Part shown: in pieces, positions 8,907 through 17,926 of the stretch
How positions within the stretch are numbered: the stretch's first letter is position 1
Layout of the letters: every line of letters starts with the position of its first letter
NCBI RefSeq assembly: GCF_026241335.1
Contig: NZ_JAPHAV010000002.1
Span: 372,001-436,000, forward strand
Source of the DNA: Ochrobactrum chromiisoli
GTDB lineage: Bacteria > Pseudomonadota > Alphaproteobacteria > Rhizobiales > Rhizobiaceae
Reading direction: 5' to 3'
DNA length: 64,000 nucleotides
Translations under genes and position numbers: made by a program
Notes under the pieces: model-generated
Seen by the model: only the letters and a program-made list of their open reading frames with translations
Told to the model about the DNA's origin: nothing
Database searches by the model: none

Positions 8907-9968
8907 CTACTGATTGATGATGGCAAGGCCGCGCGGCTTGAAATGGATCGCCACCTCCGTTTGTGGCGGAAGCGCTTCTTCCACAGCCGGATCGACGATG
9001 AAAAGCTTGCCGTGTTCGGTCTCGATTTCATATTCGATATGATCACCGAGATAGGCGGAATGCGCGACGCGTCCCGGGAAATCTCCGCCGCTCTGAGCTT
9101 GCAGGCTCACCGCATTTGGGCGAACCGCCAGCTGTGCTGGTCCCAGCCTTGCATGTGACGATGCAAGGCGATGACTGAGTTTCCCAATACGAATGACAGC
9201 TTCTCCATTTTCTGCGCTGACGACTTCACAGGGCACGACGTTGGCCTCGCCCATGAAGTCTGCGATGAAGGCAGATGCGGGAGACTCATAAAGATCCCGC
9301 GGACTGCCTTGCTGCGCTATATCGCCGTCTTTCATGACAATAATTGTATCGGACACAGCCAAAGCTTCGTCCTGATCATGGGTGACATAAACTGCTGTAA
9401 AACCAAGCCGTTGCTGGAGTTCCCTGATTTCAGTTCTCACGCGGCGGCGCAGACGCGCATCAAGATTGGAAAGCGGCTCATCAAGCAGCAGCACCTGCGG
9501 CTCCAGCACCAGCGCGCGGGCCACGGCCACACGCTGTTGCTGCCCGCCTGAAAGCTCGGCCGGAAGGCGATGCCCCATACCGGCAAGGCCAACGAGCTTC
9601 AGCCCTTCCTCGGCCCGCTCACGCGCCTCCTTCTTCTTTAATCCGGAAGATTCAAGTCCGTAAGCGACGTTATCGAGCGAACTCATGTGTGGAAACAGCG
9701 CATAGGACTGAAACACCATGGACACATCCCGCTCATTGGCGGGTAGCATGGTTACATCCTTGCCACCGATCAGAATGCGGCCCGATGTCGGATGCTCCAG
9801 CCCTGCCAGAAGGCGCAGGGTCGTGGTTTTACCGCAACCCGAAGGGCCAAGCAGCGTGACAAGCGTACCGGGTTCAACCGTCAGCGACAGATCGGGCAAA
9901 GCGGTAAAGTTGCCGAACTTCTTGGTTATGTTTTGAAAGGTCACGGAGCCGGGACGGATCGTGGTCAT
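8907..9968 (-). CDS. ABC transporter ATP-binding protein, AfuC/FbpC type
   Basis: A 353-aa ATPase. Walker A is GPSGCGKTT (41-49), the signature is LSGGQQQRVAVARAL, Walker B leads into LLLDEPLSNLDARLRRR, and the H-loop lies in VYVTHDQDEAL. After about residue 240 comes a TOBE-type regulatory/substrate domain (FMGEANVVPCEVV onward). The family powers Fe3+/phosphosugar-type importers. The start overlaps the end of the permease gene by 4 bp (ATGA), so the two are translationally coupled. It closes the three-gene transporter and is followed by the phosphatase. Homologues are often labelled iron(III) transporters, but the partner binding protein argues for a phosphorylated organic ligand. Confidence 0.85.
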   Translation of the reverse strand: MTTIRPGSVTFQNITKKFGNFTALPDLSLTVEPGTLVTLLGPSGCGKTTTLRLLAGLEHPTSGRILIGGKDVTMLPANERDVSMVFQSYALFPHMSSLDNVAYGLESSGLKKKEARERAEEGLKLVGLAGMGHRLPAELSGGQQQRVAVARALVLEPQVLLLDEPLSNLDARLRRRVRTEIRELQQRLGFTAVYVTHDQDEALAVSDTIIVMKDGDIAQQGSPRDLYESPASAFIADFMGEANVVPCEVVSAENGEAVIRIGKLSHRLASSHARLGPAQLAVRPNAVSLQAQSGGDFPGRVAHSAYLGDHIEYEIETEHGKLFIVDPAVEEALPPQTEVAIHFKPRGLAIINQ

Positions 9969-12190
9969 ACGGCTTTCTCCTGTTGAACGGTTTTGATCGG
10001 CTTAAGCGTGGCAACACGGTTTTCACGCCGCAACCGGCGCTCGCCGACAAGAAGCTGGAAGGTTGCGATGACCACAACCATCACGACGATCAAGGCTGAT
10101 GAATAAGCGATCGCCACACCGAATTCGCCATTTTCGACGAGACCGACGATATAAGAGGTCGCCATGTTGTATTCCGCCGAAACAAGGAAGATCACGGCAC
10201 TGATTGATGTGATCGCACGCACGAAGGAATAGACCAGAGCCGCAGTAATCGCCGGACGTAGAAGCGGCAGGATCACCTTACGGATGGTGCGGAAACTGCC
10301 TGCACGCAGCGTGAGCGATGCTTCATCAAGGCTTTTGTCGAGCTGGCTCATGGCCGCGATACCACCGCGCACGCCAACCGGCATATTGCGGAACACGAAG
10401 CAGGCAATCAGGATCAGCGCCGTGCCGGTCATTTCAAGCGGCGGCAGGTTGAAGGCCATGATGTAGCTGACACCAATGACCGTACCCGGAATGGCAAAAC
10501 TCAGCATCAGTGCAAACTCAAACACGTTGCGCCCAAAGAAGCGTTGTCGCACGATCAGATAGGCAGTGAGCAGACCGACTGCGGCGGTAAGCGGTGCCGA
10601 GATCAGCGATATTTCCATCGTCGTCCAGAACGAGTTCCACGCAACACCCGTCCATGCAAATCCGCTATCCGTCCATGCAACCGAAAAAGCACGACGATAA
10701 TGATCGAATGTCAACGAATTATCGAGACCCCACGTGCGCACGAATCCGCCAATCAGGATCATCAGGTACACAACGACCGTGAAGACCATCCATGGAATAA
10801 CAAGGGCATAGACGCCGATCTTCAACCCACGTGGCAAGCCCGCATGCATGCCGGAATCGCCCTTGCCGGTAACGGTTGCAAAGTTTTTGCCGGACAGCCA
10901 CAGACGCTGAATGAGGAAGGCAGACAGCGTGAAGCAGAGCAGCACAATCGCCAGAACAGCAGCACGCGATGGATCGTTTTGCGCACCCACTACGGCAAAG
11001 AATATCTCGGTCGAAAGCACGCCGTGGCTGCCACCCAGAACCATCGGATTGCCGAAATCGGCCATGCTTTCGATGAAGGAAATCAGAAACGCATTGGCAA
11101 GGCCCGGCGCCATCAATGGCAACGACACTCTGTTAAAGGTGCGCCAGCGATCAGCACGCAAGGTTTGCGATGCCTCTTCCATGGAAGGTGACACGCCTTC
11201 GACCACACCAATCAGAACCAGAAAAGTGATCGGCGTGAAGGATAGCACCTGCGCGATCCATATCCCTGTAAGACCATAAAGCCAGCGGCCAGGCTCAACA
11301 CCAAACAGGTTGGAAATCTGTTCCGTCACCACGCCAGCGCGACCGAAAAGCAGGATCAACGCCAGACCAATAACAAAGGGTGGCGTAATGATCGGCAGTA
11401 CCGTGAGAATACGCAGCCCTTTCTTGAACGGAAAGCCCGTGCGCGTTGCAACAAGCGCGAAAGCCAGCCCCAGAAGAGTTGCCCCGGACGCGGTCATCAA
11501 TGCCAGCCAGAGCGTGCGCCATGCAACACCACAACGGCCTTCACCAATCACACAGGCAAGGCTCCAAATTGAAGAATCCTGAATATTGGCAATGAAGCCA
11601 TCCGGATTGAATGATCCGTCAAAATCCTGCACGGACGCGCTGAACATGCTGAAAATCGGATAAAACACGAAGACGCTGACAAGTGCGACCAGCAAGGTGA
11701 TGGAGGAGACAACAAATGCGTCGCCTTTCATCACCCCACGTTCAGCAAGACTGAACGAAAAAATCAGAAGAAAGCATAGGCCAGTCAGCACGGCACCCGC
11801 GCCAAAAGCTGGTTGTCCTTCAGCAAGCGGGCCCAACAGGTTTTCACTTATGGCCCAGTTCCAGCCAGTAAAGCCGATTGCCAATCCCTGAATGGCCAGA
11901 AAACCGACACCAAGCAGACTGGCAACGATCAAAACCATTGTGCGCCTTTCAGCAGGCACTGCAAAACGCGCAAAAGCACACACCAGCATCAGCACAGCAA
12001 GAACAGCGAGCCACAACCGATTATATGCAAAAATCTGGAGAATAGCTGGAGCGAGATCAGCTTCGCTGAATAATCCTTCTACCCAGCTAAAGGAAAAGAA
12101 GCCTTGTTCGACGCGATACCATGGCAGAATGAGGAACGCGACCAAAGCCAGCGCCAGAACCACATCAAGCCTGCGATTATGCTGTTTCAT
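9965..12190 (-). CDS. ABC transporter permease, fused two-domain AfuB/FbpB type
   Basis: A 741-aa inner-membrane protein with two permease halves in one chain. Each half has an EAA-type cytoplasmic loop: MEEASQTLRADRWRTFNRVSLPL near residue 340 and LDEASLTLRAGSFRTIRKVILPLL near residue 635, which contact the ATPase. About a dozen hydrophobic segments alternate along the sequence; the N-terminal third (VLALALVAFLILPWYRVEQG, and four or so further helices before residue 170) is an extra membrane region beyond the basic FbpB layout and makes the protein longer than classical FbpB (about 500-700 aa). It sits between the binding-protein gene and the ATPase gene. Confidence 0.85.
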   Translation of the reverse strand: MKQHNRRLDVVLALALVAFLILPWYRVEQGFFSFSWVEGLFSEADLAPAILQIFAYNRLWLAVLAVLMLVCAFARFAVPAERRTMVLIVASLLGVGFLAIQGLAIGFTGWNWAISENLLGPLAEGQPAFGAGAVLTGLCFLLIFSFSLAERGVMKGDAFVVSSITLLVALVSVFVFYPIFSMFSASVQDFDGSFNPDGFIANIQDSSIWSLACVIGEGRCGVAWRTLWLALMTASGATLLGLAFALVATRTGFPFKKGLRILTVLPIITPPFVIGLALILLFGRAGVVTEQISNLFGVEPGRWLYGLTGIWIAQVLSFTPITFLVLIGVVEGVSPSMEEASQTLRADRWRTFNRVSLPLMAPGLANAFLISFIESMADFGNPMVLGGSHGVLSTEIFFAVVGAQNDPSRAAVLAIVLLCFTLSAFLIQRLWLSGKNFATVTGKGDSGMHAGLPRGLKIGVYALVIPWMVFTVVVYLMILIGGFVRTWGLDNSLTFDHYRRAFSVAWTDSGFAWTGVAWNSFWTTMEISLISAPLTAAVGLLTAYLIVRQRFFGRNVFEFALMLSFAIPGTVIGVSYIMAFNLPPLEMTGTALILIACFVFRNMPVGVRGGIAAMSQLDKSLDEASLTLRAGSFRTIRKVILPLLRPAITAALVYSFVRAITSISAVIFLVSAEYNMATSYIVGLVENGEFGVAIAYSSALIVVMVVVIATFQLLVGERRLRRENRVATLKPIKTVQQEKAV

Positions 12191-12245
12191 GATTTATCCG
12201 CTTTCCTGCTTCGGGCATTGCCGCAAAGTGGATGCAATTATCCGC

Positions 12246-12269
12246 CTCCCGCCAGCATAATGGCGAGAG
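12246..12269 (-). other. stem-loop between afuA-like and permease genes
   Basis: CTCTCGCCA and TGGCGGGAG (minus strand) form a nearly perfect 9-bp stem around a 6-nt loop in the 106-bp gap after the binding-protein gene. No T-run follows. Such hairpins after binding-protein genes can protect the upstream mRNA from 3' decay, giving more binding protein than permease; this role is inferred. Confidence 0.5.
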
Positions 12270-12296
12270 CGCTATAACGGAGAGTGCAGCTATGCC

Positions 12297-13325
12297 TTAA
12301 TTGGCCTTTGCACCAATTTCCTTGTCCCAGCGGTCCAGAATTTCCTTACGCTTGGCTGGCTCACCATAGGTTTTGAAATCATAGTCGATGAGCTTGATAT
12401 CCTCGAAGCGCGGCGACTCTTTTGGAACTTCGGCGTTCTTGTTCGATGGAAGCTGGAAGGATTTTGCATCCTTCATCTTCGACTGCACTTCGGCGCTCAG
12501 CGCCCAGTCATACCATTTCTTGGCATTGTCGAGATTTCTGGCACCCTTTATGATCGACATGGAGCCGATTTCATAGCCCGTGCCTTCACACGGCGCGATG
12601 GATTTGATCGGGAAACCTTCGGCAGTCATCGCAACCGCATCATGCATGAACACAATGCCGATCCCATTTTCACCACGCGCAGCCGACTTTACGGGCGCTG
12701 AACCCGACTTGGTGTATTGCGAAACATTGGCATTGAGCTTTGCCATATAATCAAAAGCTTTATCCTCGCCCATCAACTGAACAAGCGTGGCCAGCGCAGT
12801 ATAGGCCGTGCCGGAAGAGTTCGGATTGGCCATCTGGATTTCGCCCTTATAGGACGGATCAAGCAGGTCGGCCCAGCAAAGTGGCTCTTTCAGGCCCTTC
12901 TTGCTCAGAAGTTCGGTATTATAGCCCCAGCCGAGCGCACCGGCATAAACGCCAACGGTACGAAAACCAGAGCTTTCCGCCTGTTTCTTTGCCCAATCCT
13001 GTAATTCGTCGAGCTTTGGCGATTTATATTCAAGCGTCAGACCTTCAGAAGCAGCCTGTAAATGCGGATCACCGGTGCCGGCCCACCAGATATCGGTCTT
13101 CGGATTGCGCGCCTCAGCACGCACCTTGGCATAGGTTTCCCCGGAAGACAGGCGAACCATATTCACCTTGATACCGGTGTCTTTTTCAAATGTGTTCTTC
13201 ATCAGCTCACAGATAACCACATCTGCCGAACAGATGAGGTTAAGATTGCCCGAAGCAAGAGCCGGAAATGCAAATGAAGAAACGCCAGCGGCAAACGCCG
13301 CAACCATAAGTGCCGAACGCATCAT
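12297..13325 (-). CDS. periplasmic binding protein, AfuA-like (hexose-phosphate type)
   Basis: A solute-binding protein of about 342 aa with a Sec signal peptide (MMRSALMVAAFAAGVSSFAF...ALA). I chose the ATG at 13325 (or 13322) because AGGGAGG lies just upstream; the frame is open further upstream without a ribosome binding site. The body resembles Actinobacillus AfuA, a binding protein first called iron-binding and later shown to bind hexose phosphates: shared stretches include SSGTAYTALATLVQLMGED, NVSQYTKSG, PCEGTGYEIG and KGARNLDNAK. The HD in IVFMHDAVAM and the E in PCEGTGYE coincide with residues I recall as sugar contacts in AfuA. It lacks the paired tyrosines of true ferric-binding proteins. 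First gene of the transporter-phosphatase operon. The exact ligand is unknown. Confidence 0.82.
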   Translation of the reverse strand: MMRSALMVAAFAAGVSSFAFPALASGNLNLICSADVVICELMKNTFEKDTGIKVNMVRLSSGETYAKVRAEARNPKTDIWWAGTGDPHLQAASEGLTLEYKSPKLDELQDWAKKQAESSGFRTVGVYAGALGWGYNTELLSKKGLKEPLCWADLLDPSYKGEIQMANPNSSGTAYTALATLVQLMGEDKAFDYMAKLNANVSQYTKSGSAPVKSAARGENGIGIVFMHDAVAMTAEGFPIKSIAPCEGTGYEIGSMSIIKGARNLDNAKKWYDWALSAEVQSKMKDAKSFQLPSNKNAEVPKESPRFEDIKLIDYDFKTYGEPAKRKEILDRWDKEIGAKAN

Positions 13326-13539
13326 ATTCCTCCCTTTAGAGCGCGTTCGATATGATTGCATCAGATCTGCGCTCTAACTCCACTTGTTATGCAGCGCCTC
13401 CACGCTGTAGCTTTTTGCAAGCCTGTGTACAGTCTTTGCCTTTTAAACCACTGTGTCAATGTCGTTTGTAAATTTTATTCTGAAAATTATAAAAACAATC
13501 CAATAATTCCATTCTAACAAGCCATCTACTGTTATTTTA

Positions 13540-13566
13540 AACAAAAAGGCGGCCCGAAGGCCGCCT
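13540..13566 (-). terminator. intrinsic terminator of putA
   Basis: Minus strand reads AGGCGGCC TTCG GGCCGCCT followed by TTTTTGTTT, an 8-bp GC stem with a UUCG-type tetraloop, 25 bp after the putA stop. The rest of the 265-bp gap to the upstream afuA-like gene holds nothing else I recognise apart from its Shine-Dalgarno and promoter region. Confidence 0.9.
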
Positions 13567-13590
13567 CTTGCGCGTGATCAAAATATGCTG

Positions 13591-16500
13591 TCAACCAATC
13601 GCCATCAGGCTCGCATTGCCGCCTGCGGCTGTTGTGTTGATGGAGCTCGAAACCTCTTCAAGCAGCCAGCTCAGGCAGTAGCAATCTGCATTTTGCGCAA
13701 GCTGTACAGTGTTTGCTGCCTGTGTCAAAACCAATGGTCCGGGCAATGCTGCCAGCTTCTTGTTAATGTCGATCAGGCGTTCGCCCTCTCCTTCAACAAG
13801 TGCTCCTGCAAAAGGCGCATCCGACTGCCAGTCTTTGGTCCAGACAACACGCGCAGCGACGCTTGCAGGCAAGTCTTTCAGAACATTGCGCAAGCCCGAA
13901 GTCTCATCGATGACAGCCTCATTGCCTGTAGCCAGTGCTGCGGTCAGCTGACGATAAAGGCCGGATTCGGTCCGCGGAGCCAGAAGAATGCGGCCACGCG
14001 CATGAAGCGCATAGAGGTTGCGTTCACCAACCGGGCCCGGAAGCTCGATATTCAAACCGAGTGCAGAAGCACTGCCGGTTTCACGAGCGGCCTGCGCCAG
14101 TTCGTTCATGCCGCGATTGCCAAGCCACTTTGCGAAATCGTTGAGCGCGGCATCGGTATGAACCGAAGCCATGCGCGGCGGGATTGGCGCTGTTTCAACA
14201 AGGCGACCGAGATAGAGAGGACCGCCAGCCTTCGGGCCCGTGCCGGACAGACCACGGCCACCGAAAGGCTGGACGCCCACAATCGCACCGATAACGTTGC
14301 GGTTGATATAGACGTTGCCAACGCGGATGCGATCAGAAACGTGAGCGATAGTTTCATCAAGACGTGTATGCAGACCAAATGTCAGGCCATAGCCGGTTGC
14401 GTTGATGTCATCGATCAAACGATCCATGTCATCACGCTTGTAGCGCACCACATGCAGAACCGGGCCAAACACTTCACGCTTCAGATCGCGCAGACTGTCG
14501 ATTTCAACGATGGTCGGGGCAACGAAGGTGCCCTTGTCCGTTTCCGGCCCAAGCGGAAGCTGCTCCACCTTGCGGCCCATATCGCGCATTGTCTGAACGT
14601 GCTTTTCGATGATGTCCTTGGCTTCCGCCGTGATGACAGCGCCAATATCCACTTTCAGCTTGTCGGTGCGCCCAATCGATAATTCCTTGAGCGCACCCTT
14701 GAGCATGGTCAGAATGCGGTCCGCAACATCTTCCTGCAGGCAGAGAACGCGCAGAGCCGAACAACGCTGACCGGCGCTGTCGAAAGCTGAAGCGATCACG
14801 TCGAACACAACCTGTTCGGCAAGAGCGGACGAATCCACGATCATGGCATTCTGGCCGCCTGTTTCCGCAATCAGCGGGATCGGCTTGCCATTTGGCAGCA
14901 GGCGCAAGGCAAGTTGCGCCTGAATGAGACGAGCAACTTCTGTCGAGCCGGTGAACATCACGCCACAGGTTTCCTGTGCTGCAACAAGGGCTGCACCAAT
15001 GCGACCATCACCCGGCAAAAGTTGCAAAGCATCAACTGGAATGCCAGCTTCGTGCAGAATGCGAACGCCCTGCGCTGCGATGAGCGGGGTTTCTTCAGCA
15101 GGCTTTGCCAGAACCGGATTGCCGGCAACAAGGGCTGCCGCAATCTGTCCGGTGAAGATTGCCAGCGGGAAGTTCCACGGGCTGATACAAACAATTGGAC
15201 CAAGCGGCTTGTGCGCAACGCCTAGCGTGCGGCGGGTCTGTTCGGCATAGTAACGCAGGAAGTCGATGGCTTCGCGTACTTCTGCAATCGCGTTTGGCAT
15301 GGACTTGCCAGCTTCACGCATAATCAAACCAAGCAGTTCCGGCATTTCACGCTGCATGATGTCGCTCGCGCGATCAAGACAGGCCGCACGATCAGCGGGC
15401 GAAACTTTGGACCAGCTTGCAACTGCCTTCTCAGCCGCTTTCATTGCTTGCGCAACATCGTCGGCGGCGATTTCCGTAACCGTACCCACGACATCCGCAT
15501 GATCGCCGGGGTTCAAAACCGGGCGGCTTTCACCCTTAATTTTTGCACCAGCAACCTGCGGTTCCGCAGTCCAGACGCGCGTAGCATTGGCTTTGAGCGT
15601 TTCGCTCAGTTCCGCCAGCTGCTCTTCATTGGAAAGGTCGAAACCTGCCGAGTTTTTGCGAATGCCATAAAGGTCTTGTGGCAAGCTGATTTGGTCATGA
15701 TGCGCTCCGATCACGGCCATCGAACGAACGACTTCCGCAGGATCGGCAATCAGTTCATCAACCGACACACTCTTGTCGCCAATGCGATTAACGAAAGACG
15801 AGTTCGCACCATTTTCGAGCAGACGACGGACCAGATAGGCCAGCAGCGTTTCATGCGTACCAACCGGCGCATAAATGCGAGCTGGACGCCCCAGCTTCGA
15901 TGCACCGACAACTTCGTCATAAAGCGGCTCGCCCATGCCATGCAGGCACTGGAATTCATAAGAGCCGGTTTGGAAATCCGGGCCTGCCAGATGATAGATC
16001 GTGGCAAGCGTCTGCGCATTATGTGTTGCAAACTGTGGGAAGATCACATCACGGGCGCCAAGCAATTTGCGTGCGCAGGCAATGTATGAAACGTCAGTAT
16101 GAACCTTGCGGGTGTAAACTGGGAAATCTTCCAGGCCATCAACCTGCGCGCGCTTGATTTCGGCATCCCAGTACGCGCCCTTGACGAGACGAACCATGAC
16201 GCGACGATTGTTGCGGCGAGCAAGATCGATAATGAAATCAAGCACAAACGGGCAGCGCTTGCCATAGGCCTGCACCACGAAGCCGATGCCTTCCCAATCA
16301 GCCAGATCAGGGTCTTCAATCAGGCTCTGTAGAAGATCGAGCGAAAGCTCAAGACGGTCTGCTTCTTCAGCATCGATGTTGAGGCCGATATTGTACTTCT
16401 TGGAAAGGGCTGCGAGCGCCTTCACCTTTGGGAGTAACTCGCCCATGACGCGTTCGCTCTGCGCGCGCGCATAACGCGGGTGCAGTGCTGAAAGCTTGAT

Positions 16501-17274
16501 CGAAATGCCGGGACCATCATAAATGCCGCGACCTGCGGAAGCGCGACCGATCGCGTGGATCGCAGTCTCGTAATCCTTGTAATAACGTTCTGCGTCGGCC
16601 GCAGTCGTGGCAGCTTCACCGAGCATGTCATAGGAATAACGGAATCCGCGTTCTTCCAGCGTTTTTGCGCGCTTCAGTGCTTCATCAATAGTTTCACCAG
16701 TCACAAACTGTTCGCCCATCATGCGCATGGCCATATCCACGCCGCGACGGATGACTGGCTCGCCACAACGGGCGATCAGGCGTGTGAGAGCTGCCGAAAG
16801 ACCGCTATCATTGACGGTGTTGGTAAGCTTTCCGGTGACAACAAGGCCCCATGTCGCAGCATTGACGAACAGCGAACGACCACCGCCAACATGCGACTTC
16901 CAATCGCCGTTTGAAATCTTGTCGCGGATCAGGGCGTCACGCGTTGCCATATCCGGAATACGCAGCAGCGCTTCGGCAAGGCACATCAGTGCCACGCCTT
17001 CCTGGCTCGACAGTGAATATTCATGCACCAGACCTTCAACGCCTGTGCCCTTGTGCTTGGCGCGCAGCGCTTCGATCAGCTTGCGCGCGGTCGCTTTGAT
17101 CTGCTTGGTCGTTTCTTCAGGTAGCGTTGCTTGCTGAACCAGCGCAGACACGCATTCAGCCTCAGGCCGGCGATAGGCATCGGTGATGGCCCTGCGCAAA
17201 GGTGTCTGCTCGCGGATTGGCGGCGCGAAGCTCTGGAAAACAGGAGTGGTATGAGCGGATAGTTTATCAGTCAT
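13591..17274 (-). CDS. putA: bifunctional proline dehydrogenase / P5C dehydrogenase
   Basis: A 1227-aa enzyme that oxidises proline to glutamate in two steps with channelled intermediate. The FAD-dependent proline dehydrogenase barrel covers about residues 130-440 (GISIKLSALHPRYARAQ, RLVKGAYWDAEIKRAQ, FATHNAQTLA, YEFQCLHGMGEPLYDEV). The NAD-dependent aldehyde dehydrogenase domain covers about 540-1010, with CISPWNFPLAIFTGQ, ETGGQNAMIVDSSA for the catalytic Glu and SAGQRCSALRVLC for the catalytic Cys near residue 838. The last 200 residues are the extra C-terminal domain seen in long PutA proteins. There is no N-terminal ribbon-helix-helix, so it should not repress its own gene; the divergent Lrp-type gene fits that role. 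Confidence 0.97.
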   Translation of the reverse strand: MTDKLSAHTTPVFQSFAPPIREQTPLRRAITDAYRRPEAECVSALVQQATLPEETTKQIKATARKLIEALRAKHKGTGVEGLVHEYSLSSQEGVALMCLAEALLRIPDMATRDALIRDKISNGDWKSHVGGGRSLFVNAATWGLVVTGKLTNTVNDSGLSAALTRLIARCGEPVIRRGVDMAMRMMGEQFVTGETIDEALKRAKTLEERGFRYSYDMLGEAATTAADAERYYKDYETAIHAIGRASAGRGIYDGPGISIKLSALHPRYARAQSERVMGELLPKVKALAALSKKYNIGLNIDAEEADRLELSLDLLQSLIEDPDLADWEGIGFVVQAYGKRCPFVLDFIIDLARRNNRRVMVRLVKGAYWDAEIKRAQVDGLEDFPVYTRKVHTDVSYIACARKLLGARDVIFPQFATHNAQTLATIYHLAGPDFQTGSYEFQCLHGMGEPLYDEVVGASKLGRPARIYAPVGTHETLLAYLVRRLLENGANSSFVNRIGDKSVSVDELIADPAEVVRSMAVIGAHHDQISLPQDLYGIRKNSAGFDLSNEEQLAELSETLKANATRVWTAEPQVAGAKIKGESRPVLNPGDHADVVGTVTEIAADDVAQAMKAAEKAVASWSKVSPADRAACLDRASDIMQREMPELLGLIMREAGKSMPNAIAEVREAIDFLRYYAEQTRRTLGVAHKPLGPIVCISPWNFPLAIFTGQIAAALVAGNPVLAKPAEETPLIAAQGVRILHEAGIPVDALQLLPGDGRIGAALVAAQETCGVMFTGSTEVARLIQAQLALRLLPNGKPIPLIAETGGQNAMIVDSSALAEQVVFDVIASAFDSAGQRCSALRVLCLQEDVADRILTMLKGALKELSIGRTDKLKVDIGAVITAEAKDIIEKHVQTMRDMGRKVEQLPLGPETDKGTFVAPTIVEIDSLRDLKREVFGPVLHVVRYKRDDMDRLIDDINATGYGLTFGLHTRLDETIAHVSDRIRVGNVYINRNVIGAIVGVQPFGGRGLSGTGPKAGGPLYLGRLVETAPIPPRMASVHTDAALNDFAKWLGNRGMNELAQAARETGSASALGLNIELPGPVGERNLYALHARGRILLAPRTESGLYRQLTAALATGNEAVIDETSGLRNVLKDLPASVAARVVWTKDWQSDAPFAGALVEGEGERLIDINKKLAALPGPLVLTQAANTVQLAQNADCYCLSWLLEEVSSSINTTAAGGNASLMAIG

Positions 17275-17425
17275 GGTGCAATGCTCGCAACAACAGGCTC
17301 TCGCCCAGTTTAACTATGCTTTTATGTGATCGCACACTATCATCGGCGCAAATTGCATTCTGTCTTCATTTGATCCATATGAAGGAAATTCAGTCTTATT
17401 ATTATAACGAAAAGAGGCAAAATGA

Positions 17426-17920
17426 ATGCGAAAAATAGATTCTGTAGACGATCTGGATCAGTTCGATCGACGCATTCTTGAGGTCTTGAGCGACGACGGT
17501 CGCATTGCCATGACCGAGTTGTCAAAAAAAGTCGGCCTGTCAAAGACACCATGTCAGGCACGTGTCAAACGGCTGGTCGATGAAGGCTATATTATCGGGT
17601 TTCGCGCAGCCATTGATCCCGAAAAACTTGGCCTTGATCATATTGCTTTCACGACGGTCAAACTATCGGACACACGCGAGAGCGCACTTACCGCCTTCAA
17701 TGTTGCCGTGCGCAAAATACGTGAAGTTGAAGAATGCCACATGATTGCAAGTTCATTCGACTATCTGTTGAAAGTGCGAACGCCCAACATCCGGCGTTAC
17801 CGCGAGGTGCTGGGCGAAAAGATTTCCAGCCTGCCGAATGTGGCAAGCACGTCCACTTTTGTGGTTATGGAGTCGGTCAAAGACAATCGCCCGGTTAGAG
17901 TCTATCCGGGCGCATTGTAA
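17426..17920 (+). CDS. putR: Lrp/AsnC-family regulator, probable proline-responsive activator of putA
   Basis: A 164-aa Lrp-type protein. The N-terminal helix-turn-helix (about 10-60) reads DQFDRRILEVLSDDGRIAMTELSKKVGLSKTPCQARVKRL, and the C-terminal RAM ligand-binding domain (about 75-155) includes EVEECHMIASSFDYLLKVRTPNIRRYR. Divergent from putA with a 151-bp intergenic region. In Agrobacterium and Rhodobacter, PutR of this type activates putA with proline as the signal; the same function is inferred here from position. The C-terminus ends 6 bp before the convergent polyol dehydrogenase stop and no terminator fits in that gap. Confidence 0.88.
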   Translation: MRKIDSVDDLDQFDRRILEVLSDDGRIAMTELSKKVGLSKTPCQARVKRLVDEGYIIGFRAAIDPEKLGLDHIAFTTVKLSDTRESALTAFNVAVRKIREVEECHMIASSFDYLLKVRTPNIRRYREVLGEKISSLPNVASTSTFVVMESVKDNRPVRVYPGAL

Positions 17921-17926
17921 TAAAAA

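Noticed and set aside
8907..13325. Iron(III) transporter (FbpABC) as the function of the Afu-like operon
   Set aside because: The binding protein resembles AfuA and lacks the paired tyrosine motif of ferric-binding proteins; a phosphatase ends the operon. Iron cannot be fully excluded from sequence alone.
13585..14682. 365-residue plus-strand frame opposite putA
   Set aside because: Antisense shadow of the P5C dehydrogenase/C-terminal part of putA.
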